A stretch of DNA of 64,000 nt from Larkinella sp051857545 (GTDB lineage Bacteria > Bacteroidota > Bacteroidia > Cytophagales > Spirosomataceae), in the NCBI RefSeq assembly GCF_051857545.1, contig NZ_JBPZHB010000005.1:310001-374000 (forward strand), written 5' to 3'. Position numbers and translations under genes: made by a program. This document shows, one piece after another, positions 9,190 to 17,882 of this stretch (its first letter is position 1; each line of letters opens with the position of its first letter). Below the pieces are notes generated by a model. The model was not told where the DNA came from. It saw only the letters and a list, made by a program, of their open reading frames with translations, and made no database searches.

Positions 9190-9462
9190 TCAGCCGAAGG
9201 TTTTCCAGTAAACCAAACCGATTCCTGCCAGGATCAAAAGATGGACAATCAGCCAGACGCGTTGCCAGCGCGGGCGGTTATCCCAACGCACCGTCTGATC
9301 GAAAGGGTCGAAAATCAGGGCGATTCCCAAATTGCTGGCGGCATCCCCATACGAGCCCGTCAAAAAGAAGTAGAGGCTCAACAGCACAAAGGCCCCGTAC
9401 AGAATACGGTTAAACCGGTTTGACAGGATTTTTTCCCTAACGGATTGATTGGTAGCATGCAT
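9190..9462 (-). CDS. small two-TM membrane protein of unknown function
   Basis: 90 residues. It has a basic N-terminus, two hydrophobic stretches at about 22-38 (ILYGAFVLLSLYFFLTG) and 70-86 (VWLIVHLLILAGIGLVYW), and a central polar loop containing DPFDQTVRWDNRPRW. It begins an apparent three-gene unit with the ECF sigma gene (38 bases downstream) and the four-TM protein. I do not recognise a named family. Its position ahead of the sigma gene suggests that it is either a target of the sigma factor or a sensor component. The 211 bases between it and the next gene hold no convincing gene. Confidence 0.65.
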   Translation of the reverse strand: MHATNQSVREKILSNRFNRILYGAFVLLSLYFFLTGSYGDAASNLGIALIFDPFDQTVRWDNRPRWQRVWLIVHLLILAGIGLVYWKTFG

Positions 9463-9673
9463 CGTTTTTTAGTTTTATCTTATTAGTCGCAGGGGCCGGC
9501 GAAATATTACAGATAAGTTCCGTTTTTTTTGTAAAAAACCGTACGCGACGATTTACCTAACTACACATCCAGATGGAGAATGTATTTCGAAAATTCATCA
9601 CCCGATACCTGGGTCAGGAAGCAACCGATGCCCGTACGGGTCGACAAGTTTCCGGTTTTCTGAGCCAAGATGC

Positions 9674-12271
9674 TTATCGCTGTAGCTCAAGGCGGTAGGT
9701 ATTGATCTGAAAAGGAGTAAATTCAAAAGCCGGGCTACCCTGCGTCAGATTCAACCGGCGTTCATTCGTTTCGAGGTGCGTGGTTTGCCAGACGCTGCGA
9801 ATCGGTTGAAAGAGGTGAACCTGTGGCCTGATGGCGGTATTTTTCAGGTTCCAGAACCGGGCAATCAGGCCCGCATCGGCACCCTCTTCGCCCGGTTTCA
9901 ACGCCCAGAGAATAACGTTTTTGTCTGATATCCGCAGCAGTGAATGCGTCACTGGGGGAAAGTTGCCGATAGAACCGGTGACTTCTCCCGTTGCCAGCGG
10001 GTTCTGGTGTTCAAGGGAAAACCGCATAGCCGCCAGCGGGTCAAAAGCGGTCGTGTGAGTAGTCAGGGCAAACTGATATCGGAACGCGGTGGCTCCGTTC
10101 TGCTGCTGAATCCCCAGGTTTTCACCATCGACTTGCCCACCCGCCAACGCATTCAGTTGGGACGACTGTTCCCAGAGTGAATCAGGTGTACTCTGCCCTA
10201 ATTTGAAAAAACTGCAATCCTGGTTGGACAGCGTTACGCCGTAATTCGATTCGCTCAGATCAGCAAAGTGGTTGAACGTCAGCCAGTCATAGCGCGCGTT
10301 TTCGTTGGCGTACTGTCCTCCCCGCACTTCTTTTCTGGCCGTCAGAATGGCACCCAGTTCTTCGTGGTGCGTGGTTGGCTGGTCGAGATTATACGAAAAC
10401 ACCCAGGTTTTCACGTCACCAAAATTGGCATCGATGCGGTTTTCAATGTCGATCCGGGGCGGTCCGGCGTCCCGGCTATTTTTAAACAGCGTCACCCGGA
10501 CCGTGTGCGCAATCGGATCATTGGAAACCGCCTTCAGCGTGACCGAAACCGGCCCTGCGTTTTCAATCTCCAGCGGGTTTCCGGCATCCGGGTTGCCCGA
10601 TCCCAGATCATTGAAAAACCGCCCATCCATCGGCCTGACAACGGCCCGGTTTCCAGCCCGGAAATCGACCAGCTCACTGATAACCCCCGACTTTCGCAGC
10701 CGAAGCCGGTAATACGCATTCTGGATGAACTCACCCTTTACCTGAGCCGCCACCGGTTTGCGCGCCGGAACACCGGGCTGAATTTCAAACACTTTGTAGC
10801 CCACCGACGGGATGTTCTCCGCCCAAATCCGCAGGTACGATTTCCCTTCTTTGCGAATCACCTGACTGGCAACCTCCTTATTCGTTTGTAAATCAATCAC
10901 TTTAACCGGATTGGTTTCTGAATACAGGAAATCGGCCACATCGCTGCGAACCCAGCTCAACGGATTGAATACATAAAACCGGGTTTGTTTGGCGGCTTTT
11001 AAATTTTTGCCCAAAGCAGCTACGGAGCGATTGTAAAGTGTATCCACGTAGCCCGTGATGGCCTTCTGTTGTCTGATCTGCCACGCGGCCCGTTCTTTTC
11101 GGGAAACCGGTCCGTCGGCGGTCCAGTCGTGCTCCCAGTATAGGCCGTAGGCTGCCCAGGCTGCGTTTCGTACTGCGGTTAAATCCGTTGAAAACGTACT
11201 GTCTTTCAAGGAGATGAGAGCCGCCAGGGCTTCTGCCGCGCGGAGCTTTTCAGTGGCCCGCCGAACCTCGGCGGTGGTTTCGTTCATCGACGCCGGATAC
11301 AAATCCCATTCATTGCCAAACGAAACCGACTGCGCCGGGATATTGGGGTAACTCCGCTCCACATCCCGGAAGAAATCTTCTTCGTTCGACACGCGAACCT
11401 TCCGCGTCGGGGTGGTCGTGTTATGGGCAGCCGCGACAAAGGCAGGTGCCTGAAATGTGGCCAGATCGTCCCAGCCGTAGCCAAATGCCCCGGCCACGTT
11501 GTAGGGATAGGCGGATTGGGGTGAGATCGTATCGCACAAAGCGTCCAAAACCGGAACCCGGCTGCTGATATCAGGCAACGGATGCTGAATCTTTTTCTCG
11601 GTACGGGCTTCGGCATAGCCCCCCAGATCGACCGACAGCGGGCTCCGGTTGTACCATTTCATCAACACGCTGCGGTTGTCGAAACCCCGATACCGATACA
11701 ACTGGTGCTGGCGAACCTTGAGCTTCGATTCGATTTTTGACGCACAACTGCACACGCCCCGCCAACTGTATCGGGCTCCCGAACCCGCCCAGAGCGAACT
11801 CAACCCAAACGGCAGCGTCTGATTTTCCATGCAAACCGCCAGCGGAAAACGCAGGTCGTGCTTCCGTTCGAGCTGCCCGGCGTAGTACATACCCCGCAAA
11901 ACGGCCTCGGTCGGCTGCCCTCCGTAGGTGCTGACCAGCGTATTTAACGGACTGCTGATGTGCCCCGATTTGATGTACTGAATGAGCTTGTTAAACTGGG
12001 CCGGACTCCGGTATTTCTGGTAAATTTTCAGCCAGAAACTGCCATCACAATTGAAACGGGTCTGAAAATCAGCGGGATTGTTTTTCGTCGAATCGATTTG
12101 CCGGATGTTATAATCCAGCATCCGGACAAAAGCCGTATCGTATTGCGCTTCGTTGCCCGTCCACATGTAGTCGGTGTGGTCGTCGTTGGCCAGATAAATG
12201 CGTTTGACGGGCTGGGCGTGCAAGGCGGAAAAGCAAGCCAGCAAAAAAACCGTGTGGAATACTTTTTTCAT
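9674..12271 (-). CDS. secreted GH38-like glycoside hydrolase (alpha-mannosidase superfamily), paralogue A
   Basis: 865 residues with a signal peptide ending ALHAQ. The N-terminal part resembles the GH38 catalytic barrel: NDDHTDYMWTGNEAQYD near residue 28-45 has the His and Asp expected at the zinc site, FNCDGSFWLKIY near 72 supplies another acidic residue, and a helical block TEKLRAAEALAALISLK near 340 starts the middle domain. The C-terminal half (from about 430, RFYVFNPLSW) is the all-beta GH38 C-terminal domain with paired blocks ending in TNERRLNLTQ. Family enzymes hydrolyse alpha-mannosides with a metal. It starts 13 bases after the SIS gene. A paralogue of the same layout lies at 15242-17863. 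Because the classical nucleophile motif is not obvious, the exact specificity is open. Confidence 0.75.
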   Translation of the reverse strand: MKKVFHTVFLLACFSALHAQPVKRIYLANDDHTDYMWTGNEAQYDTAFVRMLDYNIRQIDSTKNNPADFQTRFNCDGSFWLKIYQKYRSPAQFNKLIQYIKSGHISSPLNTLVSTYGGQPTEAVLRGMYYAGQLERKHDLRFPLAVCMENQTLPFGLSSLWAGSGARYSWRGVCSCASKIESKLKVRQHQLYRYRGFDNRSVLMKWYNRSPLSVDLGGYAEARTEKKIQHPLPDISSRVPVLDALCDTISPQSAYPYNVAGAFGYGWDDLATFQAPAFVAAAHNTTTPTRKVRVSNEEDFFRDVERSYPNIPAQSVSFGNEWDLYPASMNETTAEVRRATEKLRAAEALAALISLKDSTFSTDLTAVRNAAWAAYGLYWEHDWTADGPVSRKERAAWQIRQQKAITGYVDTLYNRSVAALGKNLKAAKQTRFYVFNPLSWVRSDVADFLYSETNPVKVIDLQTNKEVASQVIRKEGKSYLRIWAENIPSVGYKVFEIQPGVPARKPVAAQVKGEFIQNAYYRLRLRKSGVISELVDFRAGNRAVVRPMDGRFFNDLGSGNPDAGNPLEIENAGPVSVTLKAVSNDPIAHTVRVTLFKNSRDAGPPRIDIENRIDANFGDVKTWVFSYNLDQPTTHHEELGAILTARKEVRGGQYANENARYDWLTFNHFADLSESNYGVTLSNQDCSFFKLGQSTPDSLWEQSSQLNALAGGQVDGENLGIQQQNGATAFRYQFALTTHTTAFDPLAAMRFSLEHQNPLATGEVTGSIGNFPPVTHSLLRISDKNVILWALKPGEEGADAGLIARFWNLKNTAIRPQVHLFQPIRSVWQTTHLETNERRLNLTQGSPAFEFTPFQINTYRLELQR

Positions 12272-12284
12272 GCGCTGCTGATTG

Positions 12285-13205
12285 TCAAACCACTTCCGTC
12301 ACTTTGCCGCCGACCACAAAGGTTTCGCCGATGTTCAGCTTCAGAGCCAGGTAATACGCCATAAAATTAAACGGAATGATGTTGTGCAGAATCGACCAAT
12401 TTTCGTCCACATCCGGTTCTTCGATCATCAACACATGCCCCCCCGAACCGGCGATCAATTCCGACAGCCGACGGGTTCGTTCGTAGGCCGGTCCCTTCGC
12501 CAGAATCTGAATCACGATGCTGTTTCTGGCGGTTTCTTTGGGGCCGTGATCATACTGCGCCATCGGCAATCCGTGGAAATTCAGCTTGGTGCTTTCGCTC
12601 AAAATCAAAGCGGCTTCGCAGGCCGTCGCGATGTTGGGGCCACTTCCCGTTACATACATGCCGTGAACGCGGTGTTGACTCCATACACGAAAAACCGCAT
12701 CCGCCAGTTGCTCGCCCTGTTCCCGGTAGCGGTTCATGGAATTAGTAATCCGCTCTACGGAGGCCGCAGGCGACATACCGAACCCTTTGAACAGCGTAAT
12801 CAAGGTGTTGACGTACGTTTTTGACGAAGAATACTGCTCCGCTCCCGCCCGAATCGGCACCACCTGCGACACGTTCGATGCCGTACACAACGCACTGCCG
12901 GTGTCATTGGAAACCGCCACGTACTGATCGAACAATTCCCGACACCAGAGCACTTCGCTGCTCCGGCCCGACTGCGACAACAGAACCGCCAGCGGTTTTT
13001 TCGCCCCTTTTGCCAAAAAGTAGAAATAGTCGGAAGCCAGTTCGGGGTAAATGGGAAACCCCATGTATTTAAAAGCCAGCGGGGCAAAATACGACGAGCC
13101 CATGCCCAGATACGGAACCTGCAACGGAAGCGGTTCTATCGCGCTCTTGAGCACATCGGCTGCCCGGGTCGGTATTTCTAAGATCTCACGCAAAATTGCA
13201 TCCAT
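12285..13205 (-). CDS. double SIS-domain sugar isomerase-like protein (GlmS/AgaS C-terminal type)
   Basis: 306 residues, cytoplasmic, with two sugar isomerase (SIS) domains. The first has LGMGSSYFAPLAFKYMG near residue 33 and VLLSQSGRSSEVLWCRELF near 75, the phosphosugar-binding loop. The second has MYVTGSGPNIATACEAALI near 185 and the block KLNFHGLPMAQYDHGPKE near 205, matching the HGP loop of the glucosamine-6-phosphate synthase isomerase half. There is no glutaminase domain. It could deaminate or isomerise an amino-sugar or hexose phosphate produced by the ROK kinase encoded upstream. It is followed 13 bases later by GH38 paralogue A. The gene is separated from the transporter upstream by a 126-base gap that carries an inverted repeat. 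Confidence 0.85.
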   Translation of the reverse strand: MDAILREILEIPTRAADVLKSAIEPLPLQVPYLGMGSSYFAPLAFKYMGFPIYPELASDYFYFLAKGAKKPLAVLLSQSGRSSEVLWCRELFDQYVAVSNDTGSALCTASNVSQVVPIRAGAEQYSSSKTYVNTLITLFKGFGMSPAASVERITNSMNRYREQGEQLADAVFRVWSQHRVHGMYVTGSGPNIATACEAALILSESTKLNFHGLPMAQYDHGPKETARNSIVIQILAKGPAYERTRRLSELIAGSGGHVLMIEEPDVDENWSILHNIIPFNFMAYYLALKLNIGETFVVGGKVTEVV

Positions 13206-13229
13206 AGTCTAGTTTTGAAGGGTTGAAAG

Positions 13230-13308
13230 ATGGGAACACGGATTCAGCAGATGGAACGGATTTTCACGGATAAAATCTGTTTTAATCCGTGAAAATCCGT
13301 GTTCCCAT
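13230..13308. repeat. inverted repeat element between the SIS and DMT genes
   Basis: Nested perfect inverted repeats. The inner arms CGGATTTTCACGGAT (13257-13271) and its complement (13285-13299) enclose a 13-base loop. The outer arms ATGGGAACACGGATT (13230-13244) and its complement (13294-13308) partly overlap the inner right arm. Together they form a long hairpin occupying most of the gap inside an otherwise compact operon. It has the look of a dispersed intergenic palindrome and could act as a processing site or attenuator. Only one copy is in the window. Confidence 0.75.
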
Positions 13309-13331
13309 CCCATTGCTTGAAAATCTCGTAG

Positions 13332-14273
13332 TTAAACGGGTTTGATGGCAGGCTTCGGGTCTGTTTTTTCTTTTTCATACGATAACGGCAATGCACCGAC
13401 GATGGCGAGCAGAATGCCCAGTGTTTCGATCAGGGATAAACTTTCTGATAGGAAAATCAGGGCTAAAATAATGGTAAAAACCGGTTGCAAAGCACCGGCA
13501 ATCGTCGTGACTTTCGAGGCTTTTCCTTCAGCACTGTAAGCCGCAAAACTCGCCAGAACGCCCAGCCCGTTGAGCATGCCGGCCAGCGAACCAAGCACCA
13601 GCGTTTTGGGCGACATCGCAAAGTCAGCCCAGCCGAATCCGACAAAAACCAACGCGATCAAAACCGATGACACGATGAAACTGATGTAGGACCATTCCGC
13701 CGAAATGTGGTTGGTCGTCTCTTTCTGGGCCGCACTGAAAACACCCCAGAAAAACAGCGCCACCAGCGAATACAGCAGCCACCGGCGGTCGGCCCCGGAA
13801 TTCAGCCCGATGGTCTGGAAAAAAGCCGCCGGATTTTCAAACAACAACGACTCGCCCGACAGCATCACCACCGCCGGAATAGCCAGCAAAATACCGATGG
13901 CATTGATTCCGTTCAGTTTCTCCCTGAAAACCAGCAACGCAATGACGATGGTAACGAGCGGATACAGATTGGTTACCGGAATGACGATGGCCGCCAGACC
14001 GCCCGCACTGAACGCCTTGTAAACCGCCACATTGCCCGTCACGGCCAGCACCCCCGCCACCAGTCCCCAGCCAATGCCTTTGCGACTCGGCTTTTCGTTT
14101 CTGACTTTTTTAACCACCAGTGGCAGGGTCAGTAGCATGCCAACGCTGAATAATACGTGGTTCGTAAACGGGCTGACCTCGTCCGAAATCAGTTTCGCCA
14201 CCACGCCCCAGGTTCCCCAGAAAAAAGCTGCGGCAATCGAGAACAAAATCCATCCTTCGTATTTCGTCTTCAT
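13332..14273 (-). CDS. DMT-superfamily (EamA) transporter
   Basis: About 313 residues from the ATG at 14273 (MKTKYEGWILFSIAAAFFWG). An upstream in-frame ATG at 14306 exists but would place polar residues before the first membrane helix. Ten hydrophobic segments are visible in two EamA repeats, each beginning with a helix carrying FFWG (FFWGTWGVVAKLI near 17 and LFFWGVFSAAQKE near 175). The second repeat ends LIETLGILLAIVGALPL. Proteins of this family are inner-membrane drug/metabolite transporters; several carry sugars or sugar derivatives. Its place between a ROK kinase and a SIS protein suggests that it imports the monosaccharide released by the GH38-like enzymes. The substrate is not proven by sequence. 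Confidence 0.88.
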   Translation of the reverse strand: MKTKYEGWILFSIAAAFFWGTWGVVAKLISDEVSPFTNHVLFSVGMLLTLPLVVKKVRNEKPSRKGIGWGLVAGVLAVTGNVAVYKAFSAGGLAAIVIPVTNLYPLVTIVIALLVFREKLNGINAIGILLAIPAVVMLSGESLLFENPAAFFQTIGLNSGADRRWLLYSLVALFFWGVFSAAQKETTNHISAEWSYISFIVSSVLIALVFVGFGWADFAMSPKTLVLGSLAGMLNGLGVLASFAAYSAEGKASKVTTIAGALQPVFTIILALIFLSESLSLIETLGILLAIVGALPLSYEKEKTDPKPAIKPV

Positions 14274-14316
14274 CGTTTCAGTGACTCGTTGACGTGTGAC
14301 AATCATCCCAAAACCG

Positions 14317-15234
14317 CTACTTGAATAGCGCAGCACTGCCCAGAATACCGGCCTCCTCTTCCAGAATGGAAAGTGTCAGTACGGTTTTATACGCTTTGTA
14401 GGGATTTAATAAACCGGGATTGTGCAGCGCATTGATTTCCGGTTTCAGCCCTTTGGCAATGCCTCCGCCCAGCACAATGCAATCAGGCGCAAAAAGGTTG
14501 ACGAAGTTGTCGATCCCGGTTTTCAAATAGCCGGTGTATTCCCGCACAATTGCTTCGGCATCGGGATTTCCGGTCTGTTTTTCGGCAAAGATCGTTTCGG
14601 CGGTCATCGGCAGATTCGGATATTTCTTCGGCCAGCCCAATCGGTTGGCCATCCGCGCGATACCGGAAGCGGAGACCAGGGATTCGAGACAACCGGTTTT
14701 ACCGCAGTAGCAAACCGTCTCGTTCGTGGTGATTGTCAGGTGGCCGCCCATGTGGGCGAACGGCAGCGATCCGTCCAGCTTGCCATCGATGGTAAATCCC
14801 AGGCCCAAACCGGTGCCCAACGTCAGCACCAGAACGCGACGATAGCCCCGGCCCTGCCCATACAGCGATTCACCCAGGGCCACCAGCCGCGCGTCGTTGT
14901 CGACCCGGCAGGGCAACTGGTGCTGCTCCTGAATCCGACCGGCCAGCGGATAATCTTCCATGAATGCGAGAAAACCGTAGGTCGAATCGACGGTTCCGTC
15001 GGGAAAAACAAAACTGGGGACGCCGATACCGACCCCGGCAATCGACGCCTGTTCCGTTTCCGCTTTGGCCTTAAACTGCTGAATGGCTTGGCCGATTTCC
15101 TGCAAAAACCGCGTGTCGTCCTGAGTTTCGGTTGGCCGGATCACCCGATCCTCGACCAACCCGGTTTCCAGATTGACCAGACCAATTTTGGTGCGGGTTC
15201 CCCCGATGTCGATGCCAATGGCCAGTTTTTTCAC
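14317..15234 (-). CDS. ROK family sugar kinase
   Basis: About 305 residues. I place the start at a GTG at 15234 (VKKLAIGIDIGGTRTKIG), 7 bases after the stop of the upstream GH38 gene; a longer frame would overlap that gene. The phosphate-binding DIGGTRTKIGLVN is at residue 8, the second phosphate loop TLGTGLGLGFTIDG is near 150, and the zinc-binding ROK signature CYCGKTGCLE is near 190, preceded by HMGGHLTI. VDNDARLVALGE near 125 holds the catalytic Asp. All expected residues are present, so it should be an active kinase phosphorylating a hexose or N-acyl amino sugar with ATP in the cytoplasm. Together with the SIS protein it forms a plausible kinase/isomerase path. Confidence 0.92.
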   Translation of the reverse strand: MKKLAIGIDIGGTRTKIGLVNLETGLVEDRVIRPTETQDDTRFLQEIGQAIQQFKAKAETEQASIAGVGIGVPSFVFPDGTVDSTYGFLAFMEDYPLAGRIQEQHQLPCRVDNDARLVALGESLYGQGRGYRRVLVLTLGTGLGLGFTIDGKLDGSLPFAHMGGHLTITTNETVCYCGKTGCLESLVSASGIARMANRLGWPKKYPNLPMTAETIFAEKQTGNPDAEAIVREYTGYLKTGIDNFVNLFAPDCIVLGGGIAKGLKPEINALHNPGLLNPYKAYKTVLTLSILEEEAGILGSAALFK

Positions 15235-15241
15235 ATGGGAA

Positions 15242-17863
15242 TCAGTTAGCAAGCTGAAGCCGGTACGAGTTGAGTTGATGCGGGGCAAACCGGATCGGCA
15301 AGGTGCGGTTGTCGGGTTTCAAAAGCCGCTCGTTGGTTTCGATGTGGGTGGTTTGCCACGCCCGGCGGATCGGTTTTGCTACGGTAATGGTTGGCGCGAC
15401 CGGCTTTCCATTGAAATTCCAGAACCGGGCCATCAACCCCGCCCCGATTCCGTCTTCGCTGGGTTTCAGGCTCCAAAGCAACACGTTCGGATCGCTGGTG
15501 GTCAACAGCGAAAAGATTGAATTGGGATCGGAATTCCGGTTACCCGTTACCGTTCCCGTTACCAGCGGGTTCTGGTGTTCCAGGGCAAACTTCATGGCGG
15601 TTACCGGCTCAAAATCAGCCTGATGCGGATGGATGGCAAACTGATACAAAAAATCGGTTTGGCCGTTCTGCCCATCAATACCCAGTACACCTCTGTCTTC
15701 CCGCTTCGTATCGACCTGCCCACCGGCCAGCGCATTCAACTGCGGAGATTGCTCCCAGAGCGAATCGACCGTACTGTGTCCCAATTTAAAAAAACTACAG
15801 TCTACATTTGACAGGGTTACGCCATAATTTCTCTCACTCAAATCGGCGAAGTGATTGAACGTCTGCCAGTCAAGCCGGGCGTTCTGGGCCGCGTAATGCC
15901 CTCCCCGCGTTTCTTTTTTGGCGGTCAGAATCGCGCCCAGTTCTTCGTGGCGGGTGGTTGGTTTGTCCAAATTGAACGAAAACGCCCAGGTTTTCACGTC
16001 GCTGAAATTAGCCTGAATACGGTTCTCAATTTCGATGTTCGGGCTGTTGGCGAAAACCGTCACCCGAACCGTATGCGGTACCGGAACCGGCGAAACCGCT
16101 TTCAACGTCACCGACACCGGACCCGCGTTTTCGACCACCACCGGACTGCCTTCGTCGACGTTCAAAACACCCAGATCATTCAGATACTTCCCATCCATCG
16201 GTTTTACCAGTTGCCGGTTTGCCAGACTGTCAAACAGGTCGGTGATGGCTCCCGACGGGCTCAGCCGAATGCGATACCGGGCCGTTCGGAGGGTTTCGCC
16301 GGAAACCATAGCAGCTAGCGGCAAGGACGGTGATCGACCAGTTTTGATCTCGAAAACTTTGTAACCAACCGACGGAACCCCTTCGGCGAAGATGCGAAGA
16401 AACCGCTTCCCATCTTTCGCAATCAACTGACTGGCAACGGGTTTTCCGGTAGAAATATCGACCACCTGAACGAAACCCGAACCGGCATAAACAAAATCCG
16501 CGATGTCGCTCCGGCTCCAGCTCAGTGGATTGAACACATAAAACCGCGGGTTTGCACTTTGGCGGATTTGCCTGCCCAGCGTTTTTGCCGAAAGCGAAAA
16601 CAACGAGTCCACGTATTCACTGATCTGCCGCTGAATTTTGATCTGCCACTGCGCCCGCACCGGCTGTTTGACCGGGCCGTCGGCGGTCCAGTTGTGTTCC
16701 CAATATAGCCCGAACGACTCCCAGGCCAGATTCCGGGCGGGCGTCAGGCGGCTGGCAAAACCGGGGGTCTTCAACGCCACCAGCGAAGCCAGGGCTTCGG
16801 CGGCCCGGAGCTTTTCGGTCGAACGGCGAACCAGGGCGGTGGTTTCGTTCATCGACGCACAATATAGATCCCACTCGTTGCCGTAGCTCACCGATTCGGA
16901 AGGCAGCTTCGGGTAAGTCCGGGCAACGTCCTGAAAAAAGTCTTCCTCGTTCGAAATCCGCACCTTTCGGGTCGGCGTCGTTTCGGCTTTGGCGGCATCC
17001 ACAAACGGCTGAGAAACATAGGTATCCAGATCATCGTGCCCATACCCAAACGCGCCCGCGACATTGTAGGGATAGGCTGAATTTGGCGAAATGGTATCAC
17101 ACATCGTATCTAGCCCGTTGACAATTTGCCGCAGTTCCTTCATCGTGTTGACCGATTTAATGACCAGCCGACATTCCGCATAGCCTCCGAACGGCGTGTG
17201 GGTTTTGGGCCGTCCGTCATACCGGTACCATTTCATCAACACGCCGGACGAATCCAAACCGGCGTAGCGGTACAACTGGTGACGGCGGTTGGCCCGGTAT
17301 TCGTAGGTCATCTGGCTGCCGTAGCCACCAATCCCCTTCCAGCTATACTTCGCGCCCGACCCGGCCCAAAGCGAGCTTAAGCCCAACGGTAAGGTGTTGT
17401 TCTCCATCGCTTCGGCTAAAGTAAACCGCAGGTTATGAGAACGTTCCAGTTGCCCGGCATAATACATCCCCCGGATTACGGCTTCGGTTGGCTGGGCGCC
17501 ATAGGTACTGACCAGGGTGTTCAACGGGCTGCCGATGTGGCCGGAACGGATGGCCGCGATGAGCCGATTAAACCGGGCCGGGCTGCGGTATTTCTGATAT
17601 GCCCGCAGCCAGTAGCTACCGTCGCAGTTGAACCGCGCCTGAAAATCAGACGGGTTCGACCGGGTGGCGTCGATCTGGTCGAGGTAATAATCGAGCATCC
17701 GGACAAAAGCCGTGTCATACCGGGCTTCATCGGCCGTCCACATGTAGTCGGTGTGATCGTCATTGGCCAGATACAGGCGTTTCACCGGCTGGGCGTTTGC
17801 GGCCGAAAAGCAAAGCAGCGTTAAAAAGAGGAGGTATCGCACCAATGCGGGAGGTTGTTCCAC
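15242..17863 (-). CDS. secreted GH38-like glycoside hydrolase (alpha-mannosidase superfamily), paralogue B
   Basis: 873 residues from a GTG start (MEQPPALVRYLLFLTLLCF); an in-frame GTG seven codons later would give an equally good signal peptide ending AANAQ. The mature start QPVKRLYLANDDHTDYMWT is nearly identical to paralogue A, and the same blocks recur: FNCDGSYWLRAYQKYRSPAR, ISNEEDFFQDVARTYP, EWDLYCASMNETTALVRR and FYVFNPLSWSRSDIADFVY. It carries a few extra residues in the region after the STYGAQPTEAVIRGMYYAGQ block. Roles and caveats are as for paralogue A: GH38 fold, probable metal-dependent alpha-mannosidase, secreted to the periplasm or beyond. The decayed SusD lies 19 bases upstream, so it was once the first enzyme gene behind a SusD. 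Confidence 0.75.
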   Translation of the reverse strand: MEQPPALVRYLLFLTLLCFSAANAQPVKRLYLANDDHTDYMWTADEARYDTAFVRMLDYYLDQIDATRSNPSDFQARFNCDGSYWLRAYQKYRSPARFNRLIAAIRSGHIGSPLNTLVSTYGAQPTEAVIRGMYYAGQLERSHNLRFTLAEAMENNTLPLGLSSLWAGSGAKYSWKGIGGYGSQMTYEYRANRRHQLYRYAGLDSSGVLMKWYRYDGRPKTHTPFGGYAECRLVIKSVNTMKELRQIVNGLDTMCDTISPNSAYPYNVAGAFGYGHDDLDTYVSQPFVDAAKAETTPTRKVRISNEEDFFQDVARTYPKLPSESVSYGNEWDLYCASMNETTALVRRSTEKLRAAEALASLVALKTPGFASRLTPARNLAWESFGLYWEHNWTADGPVKQPVRAQWQIKIQRQISEYVDSLFSLSAKTLGRQIRQSANPRFYVFNPLSWSRSDIADFVYAGSGFVQVVDISTGKPVASQLIAKDGKRFLRIFAEGVPSVGYKVFEIKTGRSPSLPLAAMVSGETLRTARYRIRLSPSGAITDLFDSLANRQLVKPMDGKYLNDLGVLNVDEGSPVVVENAGPVSVTLKAVSPVPVPHTVRVTVFANSPNIEIENRIQANFSDVKTWAFSFNLDKPTTRHEELGAILTAKKETRGGHYAAQNARLDWQTFNHFADLSERNYGVTLSNVDCSFFKLGHSTVDSLWEQSPQLNALAGGQVDTKREDRGVLGIDGQNGQTDFLYQFAIHPHQADFEPVTAMKFALEHQNPLVTGTVTGNRNSDPNSIFSLLTTSDPNVLLWSLKPSEDGIGAGLMARFWNFNGKPVAPTITVAKPIRRAWQTTHIETNERLLKPDNRTLPIRFAPHQLNSYRLQLAN

Positions 17864-17882
17864 TGTAAAACGGATTCCGGGT

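Noticed and set aside
9573..9698. 41-codon + frame (MENVFRKFITRYLGQEATDA)
   Set aside because: It overlaps the 3' end of GH38 paralogue A by 25 bases and has no recognised family. It reads like protein, but the length and position do not support a gene.
14422..15249. 275-codon + frame opposite the ROK kinase
   Set aside because: Antisense to a gene with full ROK motifs; no domain resemblance.
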